DNA of 64,000 nucleotides from Portibacter marinus (GTDB taxonomy: Bacteria > Bacteroidota > Bacteroidia > Chitinophagales > Saprospiraceae). Position 1 is the stretch's first letter; each line of letters begins with the position of its first letter. A model generated the notes under the pieces. It made no database searches. It was not told the DNA's origin and worked only from the letters and a program-made list of their open reading frames with translations. This document shows positions 20,001 to 28,783 of the stretch, in pieces. The position numbers were made by a program, and so were the translations under genes. The stretch spans positions 186,001 through 250,000 of the forward strand of contig NZ_JAJNKB010000004.1 of assembly GCF_021533195.1 (NCBI RefSeq), given 5' to 3'.

Positions 20001-20362
20001 ACAGGCACACCAAGAAAAATGGAGAACCCGCTAAATGGAGGTATGTCAATGTACGCGGAGGCGCTGGATTTGATCTGGCTTTATTGAGTTTCTCTGATCA
20101 GTCCACATGTTCACTGGTCGACACCTTTCCACATGGCCAAAAAGGTTGGAGAGCATATGGTCGCGTTTACTTATACGCTGAAGTTGAAGGTTATTGGCTT
20201 AAGGCCTTTAAAATACACAAGCAATTTTTAGCCTTTAAAGCAGAAGGAGATCTTCCTAACCCGGATTATTTCAACATTGACCTGAAAATTAAAATCCTAA
20301 ATAAGGTGGATATTAATAAGAATGTGGAACTGGGAGAAAAATGTGGAACCGTAAAGAGTTGA
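17048..20362 (+). CDS. Large secreted protein of the toxin operon, unknown family
   Basis: 1104 aa with a signal peptide (KRISIIIIFIIPVVGSLFG). No catalytic motif is visible. The chain is mainly long beta-strands with conserved-looking Gly-rich turns, for example EARILPEYTIMKVYGAIQKK, GGCYITFDCNGFKSARIEGD, KGGIVFFADDPVYGNGFAGN and PIAANGFGGGMYHHMS. The central part repeatedly uses a 'value defined on a curve' style of strand-turn-strand, suggesting a repetitive or barrel/solenoid fold, but no repeat was delimited. It overlaps the barrel gene by 4 nt and ends 1 nt before the fibronectin-III gene. I infer a structural or secretion role for the downstream toxin. Similar large proteins are, to my recollection, found next to TANFOR proteins in other Bacteroidota. 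Confidence 0.75.
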   Translation: MKRISIIIIFIIPVVGSLFGNHNPIHNGHDFLNISKLTYYLDSIEAASNKLKTRTSTFQQVKGYQFKNVDQWIKSAASHKGEVDGMEDIDAMEVAYAGNPKVRAAQKAIDGLSRSNLIGALTGAEILQFPIGIKDSINGYTYSLVFHEARILPEYTIMKVYGAIQKKGGVQLMFGSDDIKFTSEGGFIGDATLALFADFPYRPNTSNMAFVFKAFDRNEDGNHGGCYITFDCNGFKSARIEGDVLVSREWILPTDETGQLLPGNQRVKANIGLTVSDFNHIVVNVSLPHFTLTQDTSIAFIVDEVVVDLSETKNAPGFEPPPIFDPEQQLIVSPSPDPTRDALWKGVFIQKIEVILPSVFQQDDDRLAFGAERLYLDHKGITGKFYVDQVLSLDRGSMGATGWAYSMDRLEMSTLYSEVYEFGFDGRVVIPIGDKNQSLRYRALANLKSENYVFDIGVDSLMTIPMWKVGSAVLNENTYLNVGVVNNAFKVQAVLSGTMNIEVSPSEITKNTDLTIADVSFGHLIIQDTLPYVSLGTHGGHITFTAGPILNNSILNVDHASIINMDNDRVMFSIGMEAGPMSEEDGGAKVGGAFGMVARPQMVSNRQSWEFEEMKLMALEIHLDFADAGYIKGGIVFFADDPVYGNGFAGNLEGGFVKDGNRYKFSAAASARFGTMNEGSEEEYKYWSFDVYISSSLMAVPIYPPIAANGFGGGMYHHMSMAGYELGLMAENGLNNPYSGIIYEPDRNTRLGLKATIGLTTTSGKAFQGVVTLELSFNQNLGLREIKLYGTGEIAGSDSEGWASAQKDNISSNVMERSEAAAFNETNAKGKANTISCAVMMRVSLVDGFLMHGNFNTYIDAGQGKIRGQGKLDLLVNVPQDPGLEDQWHLYIGGYADGSISNIEGEVIPPVSVGIYFKTFSITASLYLLMGNDLPGPPTLSPQLAAIFGQSANEINRSKLNEGGRSSSNATGAAFGSSMNVGFTYRHTKKNGEPAKWRYVNVRGGAGFDLALLSFSDQSTCSLVDTFPHGQKGWRAYGRVYLYAEVEGYWLKAFKIHKQFLAFKAEGDLPNPDYFNIDLKIKILNKVDINKNVELGEKCGTVKS

Positions 20363-20363
20363 T

Positions 20364-22367
20364 ATGAGAATAATGATCCTCTGCATATTGACATGGAGTG
20401 CAATTATGGCACAAGCACAGCAACCACTACTTTATCATCACTTTGATGGCACCAACCTTAGTTTGCGCTGGAAAATGGTTAATGCGAGGACTTGGACAAA
20501 GGCATTAAATGATGGATTTCAGGTGACCAGAACCAATGTTGCCACGGGAGAAGTACAGCAGTTTGAGGTCAGGAATCAGACGCTAAGATTTCTCAATTCA
20601 GCAGCTGATGACTCACCGAAATACGTTGTGGCGAAACTACTTGATAGTGAGACAAATCACAGTGCCTATATCGAGGATATTTTTGAAGGTGCTGAAGTTG
20701 ATTTTAGTGATGTGGATGAATTGAGAATGGAGCTGGTCGATTATGTTTTAAACACCAATCATCAATTGATATTTAACTCAGGTTTCGGATTTAAGGACGA
20801 GGAAATTATATCTTCAGAAACATTGAATTATACCATTACCGGTCCCGACAATCTCAAATTGGAATTTGTTTTGGAGCCCGAAACTTATGAGGAAACGAAG
20901 GTATCCGAAGTCAAGCCAACCTGGGAAAATAAAAAAGTAACACTAGAATGGAACACTCGAGCTAATAATGAAGTATTCTTTGGTTACGAAGTGCACCAAT
21001 CCATTGCGGAGGCGCCTTTTGAAATCCTGGATACACTGCTCATTAACCCCACTGATACCTCCTCTGATCAGGCATTGCATTTTATATACCGACAGATTTC
21101 TCTCAATAATAATGATGATCCATATACCTTCCGAATTTATGGACGAGATTATCTGGGACTACGCAGCCAGAATTTCAAGGAAGTAACGGGGCAGGGCAGT
21201 ATTGGAATCGGAGCAAGCCCATCAATCGATCGATCTGATCTTCTGAATACCAACGAAGTTCATCTGGCCTGGTCTCTTTATCCTGAATTTGAGCCCAATG
21301 TCAAGGAATGGCGCATTTATGTGGGTGAACATTGGGATGGCCCTTACGAATCAGACAGTTTGAATATCGATCCTTCAACTAATCATCTGATCAGATCACT
21401 TCCCTATGAAAATAATTTTTTCCGAGTAGCCGCCGTAGACTTAAATGGCAAGGAACACAGTTCTTTTCCTGTACTGGTCACTCATCTGGATACTATACCC
21501 CCGGCCACTCCTACCAATTTGACTGCGGTTATCGACAGTAATGGCATAGTTGACCTCACTTGGGATCAAAATGTAGAAAAGGATTTTTATGGTTATAAAG
21601 TATTCTTTGGATTCGACAGTACACGGGAAATGACATTGGCTCATTTTAAGGCTATTCCCATCTCGATCTTTAAAGACACCATTGGCCTAAAATCCCTAAA
21701 CCGCGATCTCTTCTATAAGGTGACAGCAGTGGATAACCGAAACAACAGGTCTCCATTTTCGAAAATTGTAAAGCTTTTAAAACCGGACATAATTGCACCA
21801 CTGAGTCCCAACTTTTATGATTACAAGAGTCTACCCGGAGGTACACAGCTTGCATGGCACACTAGTTCAAGCGGCGATGTAGTTAATCAACAGTTGTTCC
21901 GAAGAAATATCGAAGAAGAAGTGGATTGGACGCTGGTGCAGGAATGGCAAGCGCCAAATATGGACTCCACCTTCACCGAAAGTAATCTTTTACCGAGCAG
22001 CACTTATGCCTACTTCATGATGGCTATGGATTCCTCTGGAAACTTTTCCGAGCCTTCTAAACCTGTTGTGATTAAGACTTTACCCAAACATGATGTTGAT
22101 CTAAGTCGCTGGGATATTAACCTTGAAGAAAATGACAGCGTACTGTTCAATCATGATTTTGTAGACCCCGAAATTTACAATATTCAGTTGATCAAAGCGT
22201 CGAAAGATCAACCCGCACATATTGTAGCTTTGTTGGACATCGACACAAAGTCTTTCACAGATCGATTACCGAAGAAAAATCAGACTTATTCCTACTTTAT
22301 AAAAATCATCTACAAAGATGGTTATGAAACTGAATTTTCTGAACCCAAAAACATTCGCTATGAATAA
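20364..22367 (+). CDS. Secreted multi-domain fibronectin type III protein
   Basis: 667 aa with a signal peptide ending near IMAQAQ. After an N-terminal region of about 190 residues, at least four Ig-like modules follow with the fibronectin-III signature: a Trp in the B strand (VTLEWNTR, HLAWSLYP, DLTWDQN, QLAWHTSS) and a Y.V.A.D pattern near the end (FRVAAVDLNG, YKVTAVDNRN, YFMMAMDSSG). Pro-rich linkers (DTIPPATPTNLTA, DIIAPLSPNF) separate the modules. No sorting domain is present at the C-terminus. It is gene 3 of the toxin operon, starting 1 nt after the previous stop and overlapping the toxin start by 8 nt. Probable role: surface scaffold or adhesion module. Confidence 0.85.
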   Translation: MRIMILCILTWSAIMAQAQQPLLYHHFDGTNLSLRWKMVNARTWTKALNDGFQVTRTNVATGEVQQFEVRNQTLRFLNSAADDSPKYVVAKLLDSETNHSAYIEDIFEGAEVDFSDVDELRMELVDYVLNTNHQLIFNSGFGFKDEEIISSETLNYTITGPDNLKLEFVLEPETYEETKVSEVKPTWENKKVTLEWNTRANNEVFFGYEVHQSIAEAPFEILDTLLINPTDTSSDQALHFIYRQISLNNNDDPYTFRIYGRDYLGLRSQNFKEVTGQGSIGIGASPSIDRSDLLNTNEVHLAWSLYPEFEPNVKEWRIYVGEHWDGPYESDSLNIDPSTNHLIRSLPYENNFFRVAAVDLNGKEHSSFPVLVTHLDTIPPATPTNLTAVIDSNGIVDLTWDQNVEKDFYGYKVFFGFDSTREMTLAHFKAIPISIFKDTIGLKSLNRDLFYKVTAVDNRNNRSPFSKIVKLLKPDIIAPLSPNFYDYKSLPGGTQLAWHTSSSGDVVNQQLFRRNIEEEVDWTLVQEWQAPNMDSTFTESNLLPSSTYAYFMMAMDSSGNFSEPSKPVVIKTLPKHDVDLSRWDINLEENDSVLFNHDFVDPEIYNIQLIKASKDQPAHIVALLDIDTKSFTDRLPKKNQTYSYFIKIIYKDGYETEFSEPKNIRYE

Positions 22368-25300
22368 GGGATGGGTTCAACGTGTTCGAGATCTTTTGAA
22401 GGGTAGAATGAGGCTTAATTTCGTACTGATTCCGGTCATCACTTTATTCTTAGTGGTCAATAGCCAAAACTCAAATGCACAGAATTACCCAGTAGATGTA
22501 AACTTGCAGATTTTACCCCCACATAGTCCTGCCTTCCATACCTTTAGTCAATCTCAAGGTTTGCAGGCCAACAAAATCTTATTAAGTGCCTCACTCAAAG
22601 ATCTTGCAGTATCCCGCCTGGAAATAGGACTTCGAATTGAATTCAGGGGGCCCAATGGGGTTTTCTTTTCAGATCCAGCATTGATTAATCTTCCGATTTC
22701 CATTCAGCAAGGTATTCCTACCGTTTTAAGTAATAATGACTTGATTCCCTATTTGTCGTCTTCTGGTCTGGCTAACCAAATTACTGATATCGATGGATTT
22801 ATGGCAGAAGGTGACTGGGAAATCTGTGTGACAGCATATGAATTGTTGAACCAGGAGCAAGTTTCCAGCACCTCCTGCTTCTACCTGTTTCTGGAGCAAT
22901 TTGATCCTCCAGAAATCATCTTACCGCTGGACAGTCTACATCCCAGCTTTCCACAAAACGTGCAATTGGCATGGCAACCGCTCCACATGGGTGCTTTCCC
23001 GGTTCAATATACCATAGAATTGTGGGAGGTTCTTGATGGTTTTACGGAACAACAATTGGTTGACTTGACCGCGCCTTATTATGTCAATACCGTCAATCAG
23101 ATCACTTCTGACTTTATTACCGCGCTTGATCTACCGCTTGGGATCGGAATGGAATACATCATGAGGGTCCGGGTAGAGGATAAGGTCAATGGTGGTTTAG
23201 GATTACCGGTCTATGCTTTTAAAAATTTAGGTTACTCGGACTTACATCGATTCAAGTATGGAATGATTTTGCCGGGTCAGATTTGTGAAAGTCCCGAGGC
23301 TCCAAATTATCTGGTAGATGATCAAAAAGATATGATTATTTATTGGGGTACAGGTCCACCTGTACAAGAGCAAGTCGCTACAGAATCACCAAATAGTACA
23401 ACGACCAGAAGTCCTGAGGATGCCAATAATCTTTCTGGTAATACGCGAAGTATTTCTAATGAATTGGGGCAAACTGGTTTTTCCAATTATTATAATCTTC
23501 ATTACCGTGATATTACTGATGGGAATGCACAAGAGTGGCGCATCATCGAAACTGCTGAAGAATGGATGATATTTGAAGACTATCTCAGGGGGCATAAGTA
23601 TGAGATATACGTTACCAGAATTTGTGCTGCACAGGAGCGAAAAAGTGAATCACTGATATTGAAAATTCCGGTTTTGCCTCCGGAAAGAGATTTTTCATGT
23701 GGCATGCCCGCTCTGGAAGTAGACTTATCTAATGAAGCTCCTCTTCAAAGCCTGGTCACTGGAGATACCATAATTGCAGGAGATATGCGTGTCGTGATTT
23801 TGGATGCTCAGGGTGCCAATGGTTATTATTCAGGTTCCGGTTATATGAAACCCCCAGTATTCGGTGCAAAAGTTGGACTGACTTTCAATCAAATTTTTAT
23901 CAACGAAGAATACAGGTTGGTACATGGAGAGATGAGGACCATGTACGATCCAACAGGTGGCAATATGGTCGACGTTGGAAGTTGGAGGGATCTGTTTCCT
24001 GCAAACAATGACCCTTTTCCGGTAATAGAACTGCCCCAGGTTTCAGAGGTAACTTTTCTGGATGGCAAAGTGATCATTTATCCTGAAGGTGGAGAATATG
24101 AGGCCCCTCTAAGGGTAAGTACGCCGGATGGCGATGTCTTGTTGACAGGGGGCATGATCATCAGGGAGGTGGAAATTGATCTCCCGGGTAATATTTCAGG
24201 TGAATTTGAAGTGACTTTTAGTGTCGCTGATAATCATCGATATGGCTTTGACAAAGTGGATTCTAAGCTCTTATCCGATTACGAACAGTGGGCAGGCACA
24301 CCTCTCGATCACAAGTCTGTTGCCAGAGGAGGTAGCGATTTTATTCGATTTACATTAAGCAAAGTGCCCAATTACTGGACTGATACCAGCATGGATTCAA
24401 TCCAGGTGATCACTGAAAACAAGTTTGAGTTACCCTACACGGCCATTGACGATCAGTCTATTGAGATTAAGGTACCCGGTTTAGAAGGCCCAGAGGTGGT
24501 TTTTGTACTAAAGGGTAATCAATGCCTGGGTGCATTTCATCTGGTGCCGTATGTCAAAACGATTTATACGGTTAATCTTATTCCGGTCAATGGCTTTGGC
24601 GAAGATATCGATGTGATTTCTCTCGAAAAAATGACGAATCAGATTCTGAATCAGGGTGTGATTGAGACACAATTAAAATTGCGCATTGATCAGGGGATTT
24701 CAGATTATTCAGGTATTCTTGCGGCAGAAACAGAGGTACTAAGCGCCTATTCGGACCAAATGAAAACCATTCTTCGGCGCCACCTGGAAACGTTCGGACA
24801 GGACGAAAACCAGATGTACCTTTTCATAGTAGATCAAATCGAAGATCCTGTCAATGGAGCTATGCCGGAAGGATTAAATGCCGGATTCATTGAAATGACG
24901 ACCAATGAAAAGGAGCTTGCCCGCACCATCGCACATGAATTGGGACATGGAGCGTTCACCCTTAATCATTTTTGGATCAAAACGGACTATGACCAGGGAC
25001 AGAGTGATAATCTAATGGACTACAGCTCCGGAGAAGAATTGGTATACCATCAATGGAACAGAATGCACAACCAACGATTTCCGTTGCCCTGGTTTAAAAA
25101 TAGCGAGGATCAACAAAGTGTTGGAGAAGGTAAAATTGCTTGTGTACCTGATACTTCAATACTCGAATTGGGGCTTTCTAATGTATTTATAGATCCTGAT
25201 TTTAAAGGAATCACAATCCCTGAAAACGCATTACCCCTCAGCTTTTACAGACTTGACGACAAAAAATTGAAAGGTGTTCTCCATTCATTTCTTTACTTAG

Positions 25301-28065
25301 ATGAAGAGTATAAAGTGGGCTTCAAGAAAGAGGAGAATAAGAATGTATTTCTCGGATATTATAAATCTAAGCAAGATGAAAATGGTGCTATCAATACGAT
25401 AGCATATGATTACATCCAATTAGAGGAGGGAGGAAACAAAATCATTCCCAGCGTCATCCATGAGGAAATTCAAGTCATCTACGCAGATGACAGACCATCC
25501 GAAATCATTGGTACCCATGTGAATTATTGTGATGTTGAAAAAGCTGAAGAAGAGTCGGTAGTTGAACTGGATATTGACTTTTGTGAAGTAGCGGTTCCCA
25601 GTGCAACAATTAATTCTAATTTGGTAGATAGAGTGGCCAGGAAGCTGGACGAAATGATTGCTGCCAGGAACAGCCAAGCCAGTAAGATTAGGCCCAAGGA
25701 TCAATATTGGCATCTGGCTTCAGTTGATTTTGAAAAGGCACCGCTTGCAAAGAAGGAAGCTGACTTACTTGATGAAAAACTCTATCTGCTCAAACACCAC
25801 ACAGGTGACCATATTTACCTGATTTATGCCAGAACTACGGACAGGTATACCATTTCACAATCCCGTGAAATTGCCCAATTAGCGTATGAAAGAAGTCAAA
25901 ACAAGGATGATCAGACCTTTTTGATTGTGCTGCCATACAATAGTTTATTGAACAATTTTAGCAGTGCTTGCGGTTTTCCGGGCTACTACCCCTCCACGCC
26001 TCATCCTATAGAAAATACAGCACAGGTTCAAAGTGTTTCCGATTACGTCATTAGAATTTTCCAAACTTTCTCAAAACCACTCCATCTCCAAGCTTATCTG
26101 TATTTATCTGATGGATCCATTCTGGAACTAGGCGGCCGAACAGAAAGTAATATAATCGGCCAACCGGCCATCAATGCAGTGCGATTATACAAGAGTCGGC
26201 ATAGAATTGCTTTGATGAATGAACTAGGGCGCAAGCCGCTTTTGACACAGACTTCGGCAGAAGCGATTCAGGAATATATCGCAGGTAGAAGGGCTTGGGA
26301 GGACAATGTTAATCGACTTAGACAGACTGTTTTTGTAGAAGAATTAAAGGCTTTGAATGGTGAGGGTATTGAAAATATACTTGTACTTGATGAGAATGTT
26401 TCGATGCTTAGAGAATCTTACAGTGCTGATAAGAAAGTGTCGTTGGCCTATGCCAAATTTCATTACGAATACACTGAAAACTATGTAGATGCCACCTTGA
26501 ATGAAGCTTTTGGAGACTACGAGATAGATGATAAGGAGCATTTGCATAATGAGATAACTCCGCATGACATTGCTTATAAGGTGATAGATTTAATGGCATT
26601 GACGTTGGCACCAGTCGGGGCGGATTTCATCGCAGATATTACCGGAATGTTGTACACGAGCATTTTCAACACACACGCATTCGGCAAGTATGCAGAATAT
26701 GGAAGTGGGTTGGCCATTGTATTTGCATTAGACAAAGTGGTCAAGGGAGGTGTCAAGGGATACAAAGCGGTACGAAAGCTTGAGGACGGAAAGGTCGTTT
26801 ACCAGATTTTTGAGCCTGAATATGTATTGAAAGCTGACGAAGAGTGGATCACTTCGATTTTCGCCAGGAGTAAATTAGAGGCCCAACGACTATTGGATGT
26901 AAATATGGCGGACATGTCTTTTGAGCTGTTCTACAGAAAGGCAGCGGAAGTTTTCAATGGTCACAATTTGACAACCATCCAGGTCAAAGAAATAACCGAT
27001 GATATTGCACGGTTACTCCCCAATATGCTGGACAACCCCGGATTGCTGAGTGGAGAGCTCGCAGAGATATTGATAGCACAGGGAGTAAAGAGAACAGATT
27101 TCATGGCTCAGTTGAGAAATCTGGAAGATGACGTATTAGAGGTTTTTGTCAATGACTTAAAAGGGCGCCCCGAATTGGTGAAGTTTTTCGGGGAGTTTGG
27201 GGAAGGAAAGGTAGGAGCGTGGGGGGAGTTTATCAAAGCAAGTAATAACTTCTCAGCAAAAAACCCCACGGTGCTTGAAAAGTACATGAAGTTAAGTACT
27301 AAGAATAAACAGACTATCCTTAAGTTTTCTGATAAACCGGGTGAAAGTACGATTGCAAAATTCTTCGGTGAAGCTGATGATGCAACTCTTGATGCATTGA
27401 ATAAAAATGAAGATATAGTTGAAGCAATTCTAGGTCATAAATCTGATTACACCAGAGCTGACTATGAAAATGTTGCCGAAGTCCTAGATGATATAGAAGA
27501 TGTCTCTCCAGGCGCGAAGGAATTTATGGAAAAGTGGTTGGAGAGGTCGGCAGGTTTAAGTAATTTTAAAGGGGCAGCAAGGCTAGGTAATGAATTAAAT
27601 GAAAATATTGTTGAATCAATTATTAGTGGATCTATTATAAAAAAACTTTTACAGACTAAGCTGGACATAGATCTAGATGGATATACTTTATTAAGAGAAG
27701 TTCCCTTTATAGTACCGATAACATCAAGTACTCCTGGAGGATTTATGAAGGCAGATATAATTTTGATTAAATATGATGATTTAACTAATGAAATTGATGA
27801 TATAATTATAATAGAAAACAAGCTTCGGGGTACAACTGACTTCACGCCTGCTCAGACCTTAATATTTAATAAGGTAAAATCAGATTCTGGTCTAGCTACA
27901 ATAGATTTCGTAGTAAAATTTAATCGACCCCAATATAATTTGATAGCAAATCAGATTCTTCAAGTAGCAAGAGATAAAATTGTAAGAATTTCAGACAGTG
28001 GAACTAGTGAGATCAAAAATATAAATTTAGTAGACATTCAATTAGTTAAAGATTTAGATTTTTAG
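22360..28065 (+). CDS. TANFOR-type polymorphic toxin: zincin domain and PD-(D/E)xK nuclease-like tip
   Basis: 1901 aa from the ATG at 22360 (upstream in-frame ATGs at 22318 and 22324 would overlap the previous gene further). A membrane/signal segment (about residues 18-35) precedes YPVDVNLQILPPHSP, the start of the TANFOR region, followed by Ig-like segments to about 320. A zincin lies at 859-886: HELGH (859-863), a third His at 870, and a Met-turn in NLMDYSSG (Met886). That is a metzincin-like plan with six rather than five residues between the second and third His. A hydrophobic pre-toxin region follows at about 1410-1460. The tip (about 1735-1901) has Asp1799 in ADIILI and Glu1819-Asn-Lys1821 in IIENKL, the D...ExK core of restriction-endonuclease folds. 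Its DNA is AT-rich, unlike the rest. The immunity candidate starts 1 nt downstream. Likely target: nucleic acid of rival cells (inference). Confidence 0.85.
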   Translation: MNKGWVQRVRDLLKGRMRLNFVLIPVITLFLVVNSQNSNAQNYPVDVNLQILPPHSPAFHTFSQSQGLQANKILLSASLKDLAVSRLEIGLRIEFRGPNGVFFSDPALINLPISIQQGIPTVLSNNDLIPYLSSSGLANQITDIDGFMAEGDWEICVTAYELLNQEQVSSTSCFYLFLEQFDPPEIILPLDSLHPSFPQNVQLAWQPLHMGAFPVQYTIELWEVLDGFTEQQLVDLTAPYYVNTVNQITSDFITALDLPLGIGMEYIMRVRVEDKVNGGLGLPVYAFKNLGYSDLHRFKYGMILPGQICESPEAPNYLVDDQKDMIIYWGTGPPVQEQVATESPNSTTTRSPEDANNLSGNTRSISNELGQTGFSNYYNLHYRDITDGNAQEWRIIETAEEWMIFEDYLRGHKYEIYVTRICAAQERKSESLILKIPVLPPERDFSCGMPALEVDLSNEAPLQSLVTGDTIIAGDMRVVILDAQGANGYYSGSGYMKPPVFGAKVGLTFNQIFINEEYRLVHGEMRTMYDPTGGNMVDVGSWRDLFPANNDPFPVIELPQVSEVTFLDGKVIIYPEGGEYEAPLRVSTPDGDVLLTGGMIIREVEIDLPGNISGEFEVTFSVADNHRYGFDKVDSKLLSDYEQWAGTPLDHKSVARGGSDFIRFTLSKVPNYWTDTSMDSIQVITENKFELPYTAIDDQSIEIKVPGLEGPEVVFVLKGNQCLGAFHLVPYVKTIYTVNLIPVNGFGEDIDVISLEKMTNQILNQGVIETQLKLRIDQGISDYSGILAAETEVLSAYSDQMKTILRRHLETFGQDENQMYLFIVDQIEDPVNGAMPEGLNAGFIEMTTNEKELARTIAHELGHGAFTLNHFWIKTDYDQGQSDNLMDYSSGEELVYHQWNRMHNQRFPLPWFKNSEDQQSVGEGKIACVPDTSILELGLSNVFIDPDFKGITIPENALPLSFYRLDDKKLKGVLHSFLYLDEEYKVGFKKEENKNVFLGYYKSKQDENGAINTIAYDYIQLEEGGNKIIPSVIHEEIQVIYADDRPSEIIGTHVNYCDVEKAEEESVVELDIDFCEVAVPSATINSNLVDRVARKLDEMIAARNSQASKIRPKDQYWHLASVDFEKAPLAKKEADLLDEKLYLLKHHTGDHIYLIYARTTDRYTISQSREIAQLAYERSQNKDDQTFLIVLPYNSLLNNFSSACGFPGYYPSTPHPIENTAQVQSVSDYVIRIFQTFSKPLHLQAYLYLSDGSILELGGRTESNIIGQPAINAVRLYKSRHRIALMNELGRKPLLTQTSAEAIQEYIAGRRAWEDNVNRLRQTVFVEELKALNGEGIENILVLDENVSMLRESYSADKKVSLAYAKFHYEYTENYVDATLNEAFGDYEIDDKEHLHNEITPHDIAYKVIDLMALTLAPVGADFIADITGMLYTSIFNTHAFGKYAEYGSGLAIVFALDKVVKGGVKGYKAVRKLEDGKVVYQIFEPEYVLKADEEWITSIFARSKLEAQRLLDVNMADMSFELFYRKAAEVFNGHNLTTIQVKEITDDIARLLPNMLDNPGLLSGELAEILIAQGVKRTDFMAQLRNLEDDVLEVFVNDLKGRPELVKFFGEFGEGKVGAWGEFIKASNNFSAKNPTVLEKYMKLSTKNKQTILKFSDKPGESTIAKFFGEADDATLDALNKNEDIVEAILGHKSDYTRADYENVAEVLDDIEDVSPGAKEFMEKWLERSAGLSNFKGAARLGNELNENIVESIISGSIIKKLLQTKLDIDLDGYTLLREVPFIVPITSSTPGGFMKADIILIKYDDLTNEIDDIIIIENKLRGTTDFTPAQTLIFNKVKSDSGLATIDFVVKFNRPQYNLIANQILQVARDKIVRISDSGTSEIKNINLVDIQLVKDLDF

Positions 28066-28066
28066 A

Positions 28067-28783
28067 ATGGTAAGTATCTCAGAACAAAAACAAATTATTA
28101 TTCCTAAAGTTAAGTCATTCCTGATGGAAAAAGGATTTACCATGTTAGCTAATGATGAAGTGACATTCATTAAAGATGAGGAAAAACGAATAATTAAAAC
28201 ATATTTTTATTTTTCAGACAGTGGCTTCAGTGGCAATACGCTTTTTTCTATAACATTTAAAATTGTGGAAGAAATAATTGTCAAAATTGGTCTTCCAAAT
28301 TTGGCGTTGATTCACCAAGATCTAAAATATTCAAGCCTTTCTACAATCTACGATAATGAATCAACTTATAACTATACTGATCGAAAACAAAAAATTGGAT
28401 CTACTCCAATTACACCAAGATCTAGAATTATTAAAACTGAGGACCTAATTCATTGGTTTAATGCTTTTAAAACTTATATCAATAATGAAGGACAGATCTT
28501 CTTAAATAAATACCCTGATGTAATAGCACTCAACAAGAAATTAACTGAACTTCGAAATGCTGGCGAAAGAAGTTATTCTAAACTATTACTTGGTGGTATT
28601 GATCACCTTTTTCGGGCACTTATTATTACAGCTATTTCAAGAGATAATCATTTTTATGAAATGGTAAAAACTTTCGATTCTCTAATACTACAAGATAAGT
28701 ATGCAGCATGGCACCCATACTATGAAAAGCTAAAGTTAATTCTCACAAATACTGAACCATTGGTGAATACCAAAATGATTTAA
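28067..28783 (+). CDS. Probable immunity protein for the nuclease toxin
   Basis: 238 aa, no signal peptide and no membrane helix, so cytosolic. It begins one base after the toxin stop, the normal arrangement for a cognate immunity gene. It is as AT-rich as the toxin tip (17 G+C of 60 counted at 28201-28260). Content: an N-terminal alpha/beta part (EKGFTMLANDEVTFIKDEEK, then a strand-rich segment) and a helical C-terminal half (LHLE-like helices from about residue 140). I recognise no named immunity family. The role rests on position, size and shared composition with the tip, not on homology. Confidence 0.7.
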   Translation: MVSISEQKQIIIPKVKSFLMEKGFTMLANDEVTFIKDEEKRIIKTYFYFSDSGFSGNTLFSITFKIVEEIIVKIGLPNLALIHQDLKYSSLSTIYDNESTYNYTDRKQKIGSTPITPRSRIIKTEDLIHWFNAFKTYINNEGQIFLNKYPDVIALNKKLTELRNAGERSYSKLLLGGIDHLFRALIITAISRDNHFYEMVKTFDSLILQDKYAAWHPYYEKLKLILTNTEPLVNTKMI

